64,000 nt of DNA from an uncultured Bacteroidales bacterium (GCA_902778625.1 CACYYM010000012.1:23582-87581), one strand, 5' to 3'; positions 53,554 to 63,039 are shown, counted from the stretch's first letter. Translations and numbers: made by a program. Notes: generated by a model not told the origin, from the letters alone.

Positions 53554-54306
53554 ATGAAATACATCAGTTGGAACGTCAACGGGCTTCGTGCCGTTGTCGG
53601 TAAGAACTTTCGCGAAGTGTTTGCCCAGCTCGACGCGGACTTCGTGTGCCTTCAGGAGACGAAGATGCAGGAGGGACAGCTCGACCTGAGTTTCCCGGGC
53701 TATCAGTCCTTCTGGAACTACGCGGAGAAGAAAGGCTACTCGGGCACCGCTATCTATACCAGACATCAGCCTGTCAATGTGACCTATGGCATAGGCATCG
53801 AGGAGCACGACCACGAGGGACGCGTCATCACGCTCGAGATGGCGGACCACTTTCTGGTGTGCGTCTATACGCCGAACAGCCAGGATGGTTTGAAGCGCCT
53901 CAATTATAGGATGACTTGGGAGGACGCCTTCCGCGACTATCTCATAAAGCTCGACAAGCAGAAGCCGGTCATCGTGTGTGGCGACATGAACGTCGCCCAT
54001 GAGGAGATTGACCTGAAGAATCCCAAAACGAACCGCATGAACGCGGGCTTCACGGACGAGGAAAGGGCAAAGATGACCACGCTGCTCGACAGCGGATTCA
54101 TCGACACGTTCCGCCACTTCTATCCCGACGCGACCGACCGCTACAGTTGGTGGAGCTATCGTTTCCATGCCAGAGAGAAGAACGTGGGCTGGCGTATCGA
54201 CTACTTCCTTGTGTCGGAGCGTCTTGCCTCGCGCTTGAAGTCGGCCGAGATCCTTGACGACATCCTTGGCAGCGACCATTGTCCCGTATCCTTAACGCTT
54301 GATTAA
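53554..54306 (+). CDS. xth: Exodeoxyribonuclease III
   Basis: A 250-residue protein with the AP-endonuclease/EEP motifs: SWNVNGLR, LQETKMQEGQ (metal Glu), VCGDMNVAHEEIDLKNPK and GSDHCPV (catalytic His). It repairs abasic and oxidised 3' ends. The start MKYISWNVNG (53554) is preferred over a GTG 24 bp earlier, which overlaps the -7 box. It is followed after 1 bp by the flippase gene. Confidence 0.95.
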   Translation: MKYISWNVNGLRAVVGKNFREVFAQLDADFVCLQETKMQEGQLDLSFPGYQSFWNYAEKKGYSGTAIYTRHQPVNVTYGIGIEEHDHEGRVITLEMADHFLVCVYTPNSQDGLKRLNYRMTWEDAFRDYLIKLDKQKPVIVCGDMNVAHEEIDLKNPKTNRMNAGFTDEERAKMTTLLDSGFIDTFRHFYPDATDRYSWWSYRFHAREKNVGWRIDYFLVSERLASRLKSAEILDDILGSDHCPVSLTLD

Positions 54307-54307
54307 T

Positions 54308-55732
54308 ATGGCAAACCTGAAAGCTCTGGCGAAAGACACAGCCATCTACGGACTCTCGAGCATCGTGGGTCGTTTCCTCAACTACCTGCTCGTGCCGCTC
54401 TACACGCACTACATGCCGAAAGCTTCCGGCGATTATGGCGTGAGCACGAACATGTATGCGTACACCGCTTTGTTCTTCGCAATACTGACGTTCGGAATGG
54501 AAACGACGCTCTTCCGCTTCGCCAACGACGAGCGCGAACAACCCGACACGGTCTTCTCCACCGGCTTTACGATGGTGGGCAGCCTTACTGCGTTGTTCCT
54601 TTTGCTTGTTTTCGGCTTCATCACTCCCATTGCCGATTACCTCGGATACGCAGCTCACCCGGAATACTTGCTGATGATGGCCGCCGTAGTTGCCCTTGAT
54701 GCTTTGCAGGCACTGCCTTTCTGCTTCCTTCGTTTCCAGCATCGTCCCATACGCTTCATGTCGCTGAAGATGGGCTTCATCTTCCTCAACATCGCGCTTA
54801 ACCTGCTTTATTTCGTCATTCTCGGCAAGACAAGTGTCTTCTATGTCTTCTTCATCAACCTGCTTTGCACAGGTTTCATCACCTTCTTCTTCATTCCTGA
54901 TCTGGTGAAGATCCATTGGAAATTCGACGGAGGACTGCTTCGAAGGATGCTTTCCTACTCATGGCCGATACTGCTTTTGAGCGTCATGGGCATCCTGAAT
55001 CAAGTGGCGGACAAGATACTTTTCCCAAAGGTTTACCCCGACGAGGCACAGGCCAACGTCGAGCTCGGCGTGTATGGCAGCTGCGTGAAGATTGCCATGA
55101 TTATGGCCATGATTACCCAAGCCTTCCGATTCGCCTACGAGCCCATCGTCTTTGCAAAGGCGAAAGATACTGACAAAGACGAGTATTACGCCTTGGGCAT
55201 GAAGTACTTCATCATCTTCACCCTGCTTGCGTTCCTCTGCGTAATGGGTTGGCTGCCCGTACTTCGCTATATGATCGGTTCCGATTACTGGGATGGCTTG
55301 CGCGTCATTCCCATCGTAATGGCCGCAGAAATCATGATGGGCATCTACTTCAACCTGTCCTTCTGGTACAAGTTAATTGACAAAACCATCTACGGCGCCC
55401 TGTTCTCTTTGGCAGGCTGCCTCGTTCTTCTGGCCGTCAACATTTGGGGCATTCCCCATTACAGCTATATGGCTTGTGCCTGGGGAGGCGTTGCAGGATA
55501 CGGAACGGCGATGCTCCTGAGCTATTTCGTCGGGCAGAAATACTACCCCATCCCCTATCCTATCGGCACTCTGGCGTTCTACGCCATCCTCGCAGCCGCG
55601 TTCTATTGGGCGATGACACTCGTTCCCGAGACCTGGCCAGAATGGCAATACGTCGGCCTCAGCACAGTGCTCATCCTCGTCTATGCTGCCATCATCTACA
55701 AGAAGGAACTCCGAAAAAGCCGCCACAATTAG
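54308..55732 (+). CDS. Wzx-like polysaccharide/lipid flippase (MOP superfamily)
   Basis: A 474-residue protein with 12 or more membrane segments and the MOP-type start DTAIYGLSSIVGRFLNYLLVP. It should move a lipid-linked oligosaccharide or similar lipid across the inner membrane. No glycosyltransferase cluster is adjacent. It is coupled to xth. A 12th-segment loop and the C-terminus (IIYKKELRKSRHN) are typical. Confidence 0.85.
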   Translation: MANLKALAKDTAIYGLSSIVGRFLNYLLVPLYTHYMPKASGDYGVSTNMYAYTALFFAILTFGMETTLFRFANDEREQPDTVFSTGFTMVGSLTALFLLLVFGFITPIADYLGYAAHPEYLLMMAAVVALDALQALPFCFLRFQHRPIRFMSLKMGFIFLNIALNLLYFVILGKTSVFYVFFINLLCTGFITFFFIPDLVKIHWKFDGGLLRRMLSYSWPILLLSVMGILNQVADKILFPKVYPDEAQANVELGVYGSCVKIAMIMAMITQAFRFAYEPIVFAKAKDTDKDEYYALGMKYFIIFTLLAFLCVMGWLPVLRYMIGSDYWDGLRVIPIVMAAEIMMGIYFNLSFWYKLIDKTIYGALFSLAGCLVLLAVNIWGIPHYSYMACAWGGVAGYGTAMLLSYFVGQKYYPIPYPIGTLAFYAILAAAFYWAMTLVPETWPEWQYVGLSTVLILVYAAIIYKKELRKSRHN

Positions 55733-55784
55733 GGGAAACAACCGTCTCGATTAGGTAAAGAAACCACTTCGAAACGCTACGTTG

Positions 55785-55875
55785 TTCAACCCGACAAGCC
55801 GAGTTACTCAACATAACACGTCGAGTTACTCAACACAGCACGTCGAGTTACTCAACACAGCACGTCGAGTTCATT
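55785..55875. repeat. 22-bp repeat array, family D (CGAGTTACTCAACA)
   Basis: CGAGTT begins at 55800, 55822, 55844 and 55866, exactly 22 bp apart. Single degenerate copies occur near 27668 and 36640. Confidence 0.9.
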
Positions 55876-55938
55876 ATAGATACATGTATCTACAATTATA
55901 CATACATGTACATTTAATTATACATACATGTATCTATA
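55870..55938. repeat. AT-rich 22-bp repeat with ACATGTA palindromes, copy 2 (family G)
   Basis: Nearly identical to 42868-42938, differing at only a few bases, and abutting the family D array. Confidence 0.85.
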
Positions 55939-55977
55939 ATGAACCCCGCGTGCGAGGTTTTAAAACGCCACACATGG

Positions 55978-56011
55978 AAACGGGCGACCCACCACGTTGA
56001 GTCGCCCGTTT
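55978..56011. terminator. Terminator between flippase and transglutaminase-like gene
   Basis: AAACGGGCGAC (55978-55988) pairs with GTCGCCCGTTT (56001-56011), an 11-bp stem between convergent genes. Confidence 0.75.
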
Positions 56012-56049
56012 CCGCGTTTTGAGGCGGGTAATTCGGAACCTTGTGCCGG

Positions 56050-56107
56050 GCAACCCGAAGCTTTGAGTTGCCTGGCCCGAAGCTTTGAGTTGCCTGGCTC
56101 GAAGCTT
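56050..56107. repeat. 22-bp repeat array, family E (CCCGAAGCTTTGAGTTG)
   Basis: CGAAGCTT begins at 56056, 56078 and 56100, exactly 22 bp apart, ending next to the stop codon of the minus-strand gene. The 375-bp gap 55733-56107 contains families D, G and E and a terminator; no gene is seen. Confidence 0.9.
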
Positions 56108-58603
56108 CTATTCGAACAGGATAATCTTTCGGAGCGCGTCCATCAGCTGGTCGGCAAGCCCGATGTTGTAGCCCTGACGGAACCAGACGACACGGTTAAA
56201 GGTGTCGCAAAGCATGAGAATCGGCAATTCTTCGCTGCCATGCGTGAGCTCCTCGATGTGCATCGAGGCAACCGTCTCCGGGTCGGCAACGCCGAATAGC
56301 ACGTTGCTCGGCAGGTCTTCATACGCTTTGCGGTCGAAGTTGGCATAGTCCTCTTGGCTTGGGAAAAGCATGAGGTAGCACTGCGACCACTGCGAGATGT
56401 GGATGTTCGCTGCCTCCATGTCGTGGAGCAAATGGGCGCTCGGCTCGTGGTTGCTGCGGATGAGGGCTATCATGTAGAAGCCTCTGCCCGTTGTCTCAAT
56501 GATTTGTTTGTGAACACCACGCGCGTTGGTGAAGTACTGCTCGCAGTTGAAGTTGCCGATGACGTGCAGGTGATCGTCGTCTGCACGCAGTCGAAGCGGC
56601 ACATTCTGCTGGCTCTGTTCCTTCACATTAAATATCTCGAGGTTCGCCCAAACGTTTCCATTCGCCAAACGCGTACCGCTAATCAACATGTATTGGCCTG
56701 CATCGACACTCACGCCGTCAGCGAAAGTGCCCTTCCAAGTCGCGCTCTCAGGGAATTCCTGAAGCTTCGGCCGACCGCTTTCGATGCGCGACAAAGCGAA
56801 ATGCGAATAGTAGGAAGGATCGGCTTTTACCGCCTGATCGGTAAATGCGAGACGCAGAGAACCCTGCGGAGCCATTTTCTCTTGGGCAGAGCCGAACAGG
56901 GCATCGTGCCACTCGTCTGCCTGCGTGGCTCTCCACTGCACTTTGCCCGTCACCTCGTCGATGCGAGCGGGAATGCCTGCACTGCGGGCCGCCGAAACGA
57001 AGAAGATGTCGCGGCTGTGAGCGTCGCAGGTTCTGTGCCTCAACACACCGAGCGGACTCATGCAAAGGTGCTGCGGGTTGCGCGTGTCATCGACCGTGAT
57101 GCTGTCCGTCACCCACTGCTTCAACTCCTCGGCCGTCATGCCTTTGAAGTACTCGGCAAGCGTTCCGCGACAAGGCGTCAAAAGCTCGTTGGCAACACGC
57201 GGGCAAAGAACATACTTCTGCCAAAGCGGGTCGTCGAGGTAAGGCGTATGCTCCGCAACGTCCAGCAACACGTCGAGCGTGACATCGCGATAGTCCTTAC
57301 GGGAAAGCGTGGCGAGCACATCGCCCTTGCACTTCTTGGCAGCTTCGCTCTTCCTGAAAGCTTCGATGGTCCGCCAGTTGGCCCGTGCCAGCACTTCAGG
57401 CCTGTTCTGCTCGCCGTCCTGACAGAAGGCTTGCTTCATGTAAGCGATGCGGATGCTGTCCTCCTTCGCGAGACGTTGGCGGTTCTCGCGCTTCGCCTCA
57501 ACGCTCACCTCAGGTTGATTGAACTTGGGGAACGGCGGAACGAGGTCGAGCTCGAGCGATGCGGTGTACGTGCTGTCCTTGTCGAGCACCAACGTCAGCA
57601 AAGCGTCTTTGCCCACACTCACTTTCTTGAAGTCGAACTTGCCGTCCTTGCTCGCCCAGACAACAAGGTCGCCCTTGCCGCAGGTCAACGACGACTTGCC
57701 CGTCGCATCGCTTTGTCTCGACGCAATCGGATAGAGCTCTGCGTAGTTGTAAAGGCGGTAATCGACCGTTGCTCCCTCGACGGGAAGGCTGTCTTGGCCA
57801 AGCACGGTTACAATCACGGAAGCCACATCGACATAGTTCTTCGTGACGTTTATCTCGGTGTAACATGCCGTCTTGTTCACAACTTCCTCGGGTCCCGTGT
57901 AATCCCCAAAGACCTTCGTGTGCATGAGCATGCCTCTGCTGGCCGATTCGTTGAACCATCCGAGGTTCAGCACCGGCTCGGGCTCGCAAGCACCGAGGAA
58001 GTACCACTTGCCGTCGACCCAGGCTTCCACCCAAGCATGGTTGTCGTCCGTGTGTGCCCAACGTGGCGTATAGACCTGGCGGGCAGGAATGCCGATGGTG
58101 CGAAGTGCAGTAACAGTGAAGGTGCTTTCTTCTCCGCAACGTCCGATGGCCGAGCGAACCGTGTTCATCGGCGAGGAAGTGCGGCTATCGCTGGGCTGAT
58201 AAGTGACGTGCTCGTGACACCAATGGTTCACCTCAAGCACGGCGGCGTACATCGTCTTGCCTTCCACACGCTTCTTTAGCTCATCGTAATAAGCGATGCG
58301 AAACGAGTCGAGGTCTTCGTTGTTGACGCGTAAAGGAAGCACAAAGTGCCGCCATTCACGCCCGGGCACCTTCTCGCCCCAAGGCATCTCGTGTCGTGCC
58401 TTCACCGTAATGGCAACGTTAGCTTCCCAGAACTCACGCGGGTAATCGACGCTGTCGGGCAGCGGCATGCCTGCATACAAAAAGTCGAGTGCCGCCTGTT
58501 CCTCTTGTGTCTGGTCGCCTATGCAAGACGTCAGTGTACCAATAAACGCAAAGAGCCCCACAATGAGGGCTCCTTGCAATAGCTTTCTTCCGTTATTCTG
58601 CAT
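56108..58603 (-). CDS. Transglutaminase-like lipoprotein of the alpha-mannan operon
   Basis: An 831-residue protein; the ATG at 58603 gives a lipoprotein signal with Cys27 (LTSC). A transglutaminase-like domain (about 120-215) has Cys156 in GRCGEES and His188 in DDNHAWVEAW; the third (acidic) residue is not obvious. A second part (about 480-580) contains another Cys-His-like transglutaminase-core-like arrangement (HRTCDAHSRDIFFV), and the C-terminus resembles thioredoxin-type features (WSQCYLMLFPSQED). It may cleave or modify peptide on glycoproteins, releasing mannans attacked by GH92/GH125. It overlaps the GH125 gene by 11 bp. Confidence 0.75.
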   Translation of the reverse strand: MQNNGRKLLQGALIVGLFAFIGTLTSCIGDQTQEEQAALDFLYAGMPLPDSVDYPREFWEANVAITVKARHEMPWGEKVPGREWRHFVLPLRVNNEDLDSFRIAYYDELKKRVEGKTMYAAVLEVNHWCHEHVTYQPSDSRTSSPMNTVRSAIGRCGEESTFTVTALRTIGIPARQVYTPRWAHTDDNHAWVEAWVDGKWYFLGACEPEPVLNLGWFNESASRGMLMHTKVFGDYTGPEEVVNKTACYTEINVTKNYVDVASVIVTVLGQDSLPVEGATVDYRLYNYAELYPIASRQSDATGKSSLTCGKGDLVVWASKDGKFDFKKVSVGKDALLTLVLDKDSTYTASLELDLVPPFPKFNQPEVSVEAKRENRQRLAKEDSIRIAYMKQAFCQDGEQNRPEVLARANWRTIEAFRKSEAAKKCKGDVLATLSRKDYRDVTLDVLLDVAEHTPYLDDPLWQKYVLCPRVANELLTPCRGTLAEYFKGMTAEELKQWVTDSITVDDTRNPQHLCMSPLGVLRHRTCDAHSRDIFFVSAARSAGIPARIDEVTGKVQWRATQADEWHDALFGSAQEKMAPQGSLRLAFTDQAVKADPSYYSHFALSRIESGRPKLQEFPESATWKGTFADGVSVDAGQYMLISGTRLANGNVWANLEIFNVKEQSQQNVPLRLRADDDHLHVIGNFNCEQYFTNARGVHKQIIETTGRGFYMIALIRSNHEPSAHLLHDMEAANIHISQWSQCYLMLFPSQEDYANFDRKAYEDLPSNVLFGVADPETVASMHIEELTHGSEELPILMLCDTFNRVVWFRQGYNIGLADQLMDALRKIILFE

Positions 58604-60023
58604 ACATGTCAACGATAAGTTCGCCAAAAATCGTATTGGCCCATGCGAACCAGCTGCGCGTGTAGTCGGTCGCATCGTCTTTGTTAAAGGACTCATGCAT
58701 GAAACCCTTGCCGCCGTCGGTCTTCAGGATTTCCTTCACGCACCACTCCTTCTCGGCGCGGTCGTTCGTGGTGAATGCCTTCATTACAAGGCTCATGGGC
58801 CAAGGCTTGTCGAGTCCGCAGTGAGGACCACCAATGCCTTCGCCGGCTTTACCCTTGAAGAAGTAAGGATTGTCCTCGCTCCAAACGAAGCGGCGTGTAT
58901 TCTGATAAATGGGATCGTCGATGGCGACGTCGGTCAGGTAAGGCAGGCAAAGCAGAGAGGGCGCATTGCTGTCGTCCATGAGGAGATAGCTTCCGTAGCC
59001 GTCCACCTCAAAGGCATAAATGGGGCCATACTTGGGATGTTCCACTACAGCGTACTCCTTCAGGGCTGCTTCAACTTGGCTTGCCATCTGCTCGCACTCG
59101 CCTGCAAGGACTTTCTCCTTGTTTACCTCGCGAAGGATGGTTGCAGCTTTGCGAAGCACACTAACGGCAAAGAAGTTGCTGGGCACGAGGTAAGGGAAGA
59201 TGGTGCTGTCGTCGCTGGGACGGAAAGCGCTGGCTATGAGACCGCAAGCCTTGCCCGGATGACCGTAGCCTGCGTTGCTTCGTGTGTCGTGGAGTGCCTT
59301 GGTGTTGCGGCGGAAGTGGTAGTTCGTCTTATAACCATTCCAGTTCTGCTGGTCGCGGAACACGTCGAGCGTGGCGCGCACCACTTTGAGCCATGTCTCG
59401 TCGAAGATGCTGTTGTCTCCGGTCTTCTGCCAATAAGCATAAGCAAGGCGCAAGGGATAGCAAAGGGAGTCAATCTCGTACTTGCGTTCGTGCAGCATCT
59501 TGTTCATCTTTGTCTCGTCGCTCTGCCACTCGCCGTCTTTCGGCTTGATATTGAAGGCGTTTGCATACGGGTCGATCAGGATGCAGGCGAACTGACGGCG
59601 AATCACGCCGCGGATAAGGTGACGCAGCGGCTCGTCCTGATTTACATAACGGAGATAGGGCCAGACCTGTGCGGCACTGTCACGCAGCCACATCGCTTCG
59701 ATGTCGCCTGTAATGACGAAGGTGTCGTCGTCGCCGCTCTCGTTGCTGTACCAGACAGTCGTGTCGAGCGTATTGGGGAAGCAGTTCGTAAACATCCAAT
59801 AGAGCTTAGGGTCGATTGCCGTCAGCTTCTGTTTGAGGTCGAGGATTTGCTTCTCGACGGCTTCGCTGCGGAAGAGGCGCTTCTCCGGCTCGGGACGCAG
59901 GTCCTTAATCGTGCTTTGTGCTGCCACTTGCTGTTTCTTTGCTGGCTCGGGCATCGCGAAATGTGTGTTGCTGAAAGCGGTCATCGGCGCACTCATCAGC
60001 AGGACAAATAGTATCTTCTTCAT
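58593..60023 (-). CDS. GH125 exo-alpha-1,6-mannosidase, secreted
   Basis: A 476-residue protein with a signal peptide (1-18). The family signature DIEAMWLRDSAAQVWPYL is intact, as are GKACGLIASAFRPSDD, SNAPSLLCLPYL and FMHESFNKDDATDYTR, which carry the acid and base residues of the (alpha/alpha)6 barrel. It removes alpha-1,6-linked mannose, needing no metal. It lies between the GH92 and transglutaminase-like genes; the gap to GH92 contains an octamer repeat (CGTTATTT-type, 60030-60061). Confidence 0.93.
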   Translation of the reverse strand: MKKILFVLLMSAPMTAFSNTHFAMPEPAKKQQVAAQSTIKDLRPEPEKRLFRSEAVEKQILDLKQKLTAIDPKLYWMFTNCFPNTLDTTVWYSNESGDDDTFVITGDIEAMWLRDSAAQVWPYLRYVNQDEPLRHLIRGVIRRQFACILIDPYANAFNIKPKDGEWQSDETKMNKMLHERKYEIDSLCYPLRLAYAYWQKTGDNSIFDETWLKVVRATLDVFRDQQNWNGYKTNYHFRRNTKALHDTRSNAGYGHPGKACGLIASAFRPSDDSTIFPYLVPSNFFAVSVLRKAATILREVNKEKVLAGECEQMASQVEAALKEYAVVEHPKYGPIYAFEVDGYGSYLLMDDSNAPSLLCLPYLTDVAIDDPIYQNTRRFVWSEDNPYFFKGKAGEGIGGPHCGLDKPWPMSLVMKAFTTNDRAEKEWCVKEILKTDGGKGFMHESFNKDDATDYTRSWFAWANTIFGELIVDMYAE

Positions 60024-60063
60024 TGTTGTCGTTATTTCGTTATTCCGTTATGGCGTTCTCACA

Positions 60064-62229
60064 TTACTTTGCTGTCATATACACATCGAGTGTACCGCCA
60101 GCCATGATTTGCTCGTGGGTGATGGTCGTGCCCTTGAGCTGCTTTCCGTTCAGCACGTACTTCTTGACGTAGACGGCTTTGTCGCTACCGTCGTGAGTGC
60201 GGATGGTGAAGGTCTTGCCCTCGCCGACAGGGATGACTGCCTCTTCGACGATTGGCGAGCCGAGCTGATAGACACCACCGCAAGGCTCAACCTGATAGAA
60301 GCCGAGGGCAGAGAGGATGTACCAAGCAGACATCTGACCGACGTCCTCGTTGCCGCAAAGTCCTGCAGGCTGATCGGTGTAGAGTTCGTCCATGACCTGA
60401 CGCAGCCACTTCTGTGCTTTGCGAGGCTGGCCGACGTAGTTGTACATATATAAGATATGGTGGCTTGGTTCGTTGCCATGAGCGTATTGTCCGATGAGGC
60501 CCGAGATATCGGGAGCGGCGCCGGCGCCCAGGTCGCTGCTGGCTGCCAGCAGGTCGTCGAGACGCTTATCGAGAGCCTTGTCGCCGCCCATCACTTCTGC
60601 AAGTCCCTTCACGTCGTGAGGCACGAGGAACGTGTACTGCCAGGGGTTACCCTCTGTATAGTCGCGTGTCTGCTGATTGGGGTTGAAGTTGGGAGGCAGA
60701 GGACGGAATTCGCCCTTCATGTCGAGAGCGCGCATCACGTTGACGCGGCGGTCGTAGAGCTTCTTGTAGTTCATGCTGATGTCGTAGAAGCGGATGCTGT
60801 CTTCCTTGTGGCCAAGCTTGCCGGCGAGTTGAGCAGCGGCCCAAGAGGCGATGAAGTACTCCATGCTCTTGCCAACGACTTCGCCTTCGCGGCCGTCGTA
60901 AGGCAGATAACCGAGTTCTGCCAAATAGTCCTTACCACGCAGAGGCACACGGCGCATCTTGGCGAATTCTGTGGGAAGCATGCTTGCACACACTGCTTCG
61001 TAAGCCTCGTCGATATCGATGTCGTCGGCCTCACCCTTCAGGATAATGTCGGCTAGCACAGGAACAGCGGGTTCACCCACCATGCAATAGGTGTCGTTGC
61101 TAACCAGATGCCACACTGGGAGCTCGCCCCATTCGCGATAGATGGCGAGCATCGTCTTGGCATAGTCGCGCATACGGTCGGGCATGATGATGGTTGCCAA
61201 GGGATGAGCGGCACGATAAGTGTCCCAAAGGCTCCACGTCGTGAGCGTGTTATAGTCGGCACCACGATGAACTTTGAAGTCTGCGCCCATGTAGTCGCCA
61301 GTCACGTCGTTCCAAAGCTGCGGCGCAACCATGTAGTGATACATTGCCGTATAGAAGATCGTGCGTTCGCGCTCGGTGCGGAACTTTGCCTGAATGCGGG
61401 AGAGTTGTTGGTTCCATGCCTCGGTAGCAGCGTTGGCAATGGCGTCGAAATCAAAGCCGCCAGGCTGCTCTGCGTTCATATTGATGAGCGCATTTGCCTC
61501 ACTTGTTGGCGAAAGAGCCACTTTGACCATCACATCGTCGCCAGGGCCAACCTCGAATGTTGCCTGCCCGTACTTAGCATCAGGTCCTTCACTCAGCCAG
61601 TTATGGATCGGCTTGCTAAACCTCATACAGAAATACACCCACTGGTCGTTTGCCCAACCGTGACTGCGGCGATAACCCATAAGCGTGAACTCATCAACGG
61701 GCACGACGCGCGTATCGCGGGCTTCATCGCCAATGGTATTCTCCAGGTCGATAATGATGCGAGCATTGTTGCTGCCACGCGGGAAGGTGAAACGATAGAG
61801 GGCAGTGCGCTCTGTAGCAGTCACCTCCGTCTGGATGCCAAAGCGGTCCAGAATGACTCGATAGTAGCCGGGCCTCATGATCTCCGTCTCATGACGGTAC
61901 TCGCTGGCAATACCTTCACGGCTCAACTCGAGGTCGCCATAAGCAGGCATCAGACCGATGTCAGCAAGATCGGCACAACCGCAACCGCTGAGGTGCATCT
62001 GGCCGAAACCGATAATCTTTTTTCCGCTTTCATGATAGCCTGAGCACCAGTCCCAGCCCGTCTCAAGCTGTGTGGGGCCGGCATTCACCATACCAAAAGG
62101 CACATTGGCACCTACGAAGACATGCCCATGGTCGCCAGTACCGATTCTGGGATCAACATACTGAGCGAGGTTTTCGGCCTGAGCAACAACAGAAAGCATC
62201 AAGCCGAGAAGAAAGAGTTTACTTTTCAT
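60064..62229 (-). CDS. GH92 alpha-mannosidase, secreted
   Basis: A 721-residue protein; the ATG at 62229 gives a signal peptide (1-18). GH92 signatures: IGTGDHGHVFVGANVPFGM, GYHESGKKIIGFGQMHLSG, GNEPSHH and GNEDVGQMSAWYILSALG (the last two hold calcium ligands and the catalytic acid region). It removes terminal alpha-mannose from N-glycans or yeast mannan. It heads the operon with GH125 and the transglutaminase-like lipoprotein. Confidence 0.95.
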   Translation of the reverse strand: MKSKLFLLGLMLSVVAQAENLAQYVDPRIGTGDHGHVFVGANVPFGMVNAGPTQLETGWDWCSGYHESGKKIIGFGQMHLSGCGCADLADIGLMPAYGDLELSREGIASEYRHETEIMRPGYYRVILDRFGIQTEVTATERTALYRFTFPRGSNNARIIIDLENTIGDEARDTRVVPVDEFTLMGYRRSHGWANDQWVYFCMRFSKPIHNWLSEGPDAKYGQATFEVGPGDDVMVKVALSPTSEANALINMNAEQPGGFDFDAIANAATEAWNQQLSRIQAKFRTERERTIFYTAMYHYMVAPQLWNDVTGDYMGADFKVHRGADYNTLTTWSLWDTYRAAHPLATIIMPDRMRDYAKTMLAIYREWGELPVWHLVSNDTYCMVGEPAVPVLADIILKGEADDIDIDEAYEAVCASMLPTEFAKMRRVPLRGKDYLAELGYLPYDGREGEVVGKSMEYFIASWAAAQLAGKLGHKEDSIRFYDISMNYKKLYDRRVNVMRALDMKGEFRPLPPNFNPNQQTRDYTEGNPWQYTFLVPHDVKGLAEVMGGDKALDKRLDDLLAASSDLGAGAAPDISGLIGQYAHGNEPSHHILYMYNYVGQPRKAQKWLRQVMDELYTDQPAGLCGNEDVGQMSAWYILSALGFYQVEPCGGVYQLGSPIVEEAVIPVGEGKTFTIRTHDGSDKAVYVKKYVLNGKQLKGTTITHEQIMAGGTLDVYMTAK

Positions 62230-62261
62230 TACTGTAGTTCGTTTTAGTTGGATATTTGGTG

Positions 62262-62292
62262 CAAAGATACACAAAAAAGGCGAAATGCCCAA
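62262..62292 (-). promoter_or_regulatory. TTG-N20-TATCTTTG promoter of the GH92 operon
   Basis: CAAAGATA at 62262-62269 and CAA at 62290-62292 on the plus strand, one base longer than the consensus spacer. Confidence 0.65.
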
Positions 62293-62317
62293 GATATATA
62301 GCGATTTTCTTCAAGAA

Positions 62318-62452
62318 GATTGCAAACGCCGCACGCGGAAATTAAAACGCCGCACGCGGAGATTGCAAACGCCGCACGCGGGGATTGGCAACGCCGCACG
62401 CGGGGATTGGCAACGCCGCACGCGGAAATTAAAACGCCGCCTGCGGCGTTTT
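62318..62452. repeat. 22-bp repeat array, family A, six units
   Basis: Six GCCGCACGCGG (last GCCGCCTGCGG) cores spaced 21-22 bp with two alternating linkers (AAATTAAAAC and GGATTGGCAAC), ending in an inverted half. It is the largest array in the window. Confidence 0.9.
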
Positions 62453-62468
62453 CCGGCGCGACACAAAA

Positions 62469-62502
62469 AAAGCCGCTCCATCCTCACGGATGAAGCGGCT
62501 TT
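62469..62502 (-). terminator. Terminator of the rpoA-rplQ transcript
   Basis: AAAGCCGCT(C/T)CATCC arms (62469-62483 and 62488-62502) with a TCAC loop and a T-run on the minus strand. Confidence 0.85.
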
Positions 62503-62520
62503 CATTATTGCAATTTAGAA

Positions 62521-63033
62521 TTATTCTTGAGCTTCTTCTGCGGCGGGAACTGCAGTCTCTGCGGCTTCTGCTGCGGGTGCCTCGGCTGCCTCAGCGGCCT
62601 CTGCTACAGGAGCAGATGCCTTCTTTGAAGAACGGCGTGTGCGCTTTGCCTTCTTAGCTGTCTTTGCCATATTCTCATCGAAGTCAACAAGCTCGATGAA
62701 GCACATGGGAGCAGCATCGCTGGCACGGAAACCCGTCTTGATGATGCGGGTGTAACCACCGGGACGGTCGGCAACAGCCTTCGAGATGGTGGTGAACAAC
62801 TCCGTGATGGCGTGCTTGTCCTGCAAGTAGCTGAACACGACACGGCGTGAATTCGTAGTGTCCTCCTTCGACTTAGTGATGAGGGGCTCTACATACTTCT
62901 TCAAGGCCTTTGCCTTGGCGAGGGTCGTAGTGATTCTTTTGTGCATGATCAGAGACACCGCCATGTTGCTCAACATAGCTGCTCTGTGGGATGCAGTACG
63001 GCCCAGATGGTTGAATTTCTTATTATGTCTCAT
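62521..63033 (-). CDS. rplQ: Ribosomal protein L17 with Ala/Glu-rich tail
   Basis: A 170-residue protein. Residues about 1-120 are L17 ([41 protein letters not shown]). Residues about 130-170 form a low-complexity Ala/Glu extension ([16 protein letters not shown]) absent from the E. coli protein but known in longer Bacteroidetes versions. It lies 6 bp after rpoA. Confidence 0.96.
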   Translation of the reverse strand: MRHNKKFNHLGRTASHRAAMLSNMAVSLIMHKRITTTLAKAKALKKYVEPLITKSKEDTTNSRRVVFSYLQDKHAITELFTTISKAVADRPGGYTRIIKTGFRASDAAPMCFIELVDFDENMAKTAKKAKRTRRSSKKASAPVAEAAEAAEAPAAEAAETAVPAAEEAQE

Positions 63034-63039
63034 GACTTT

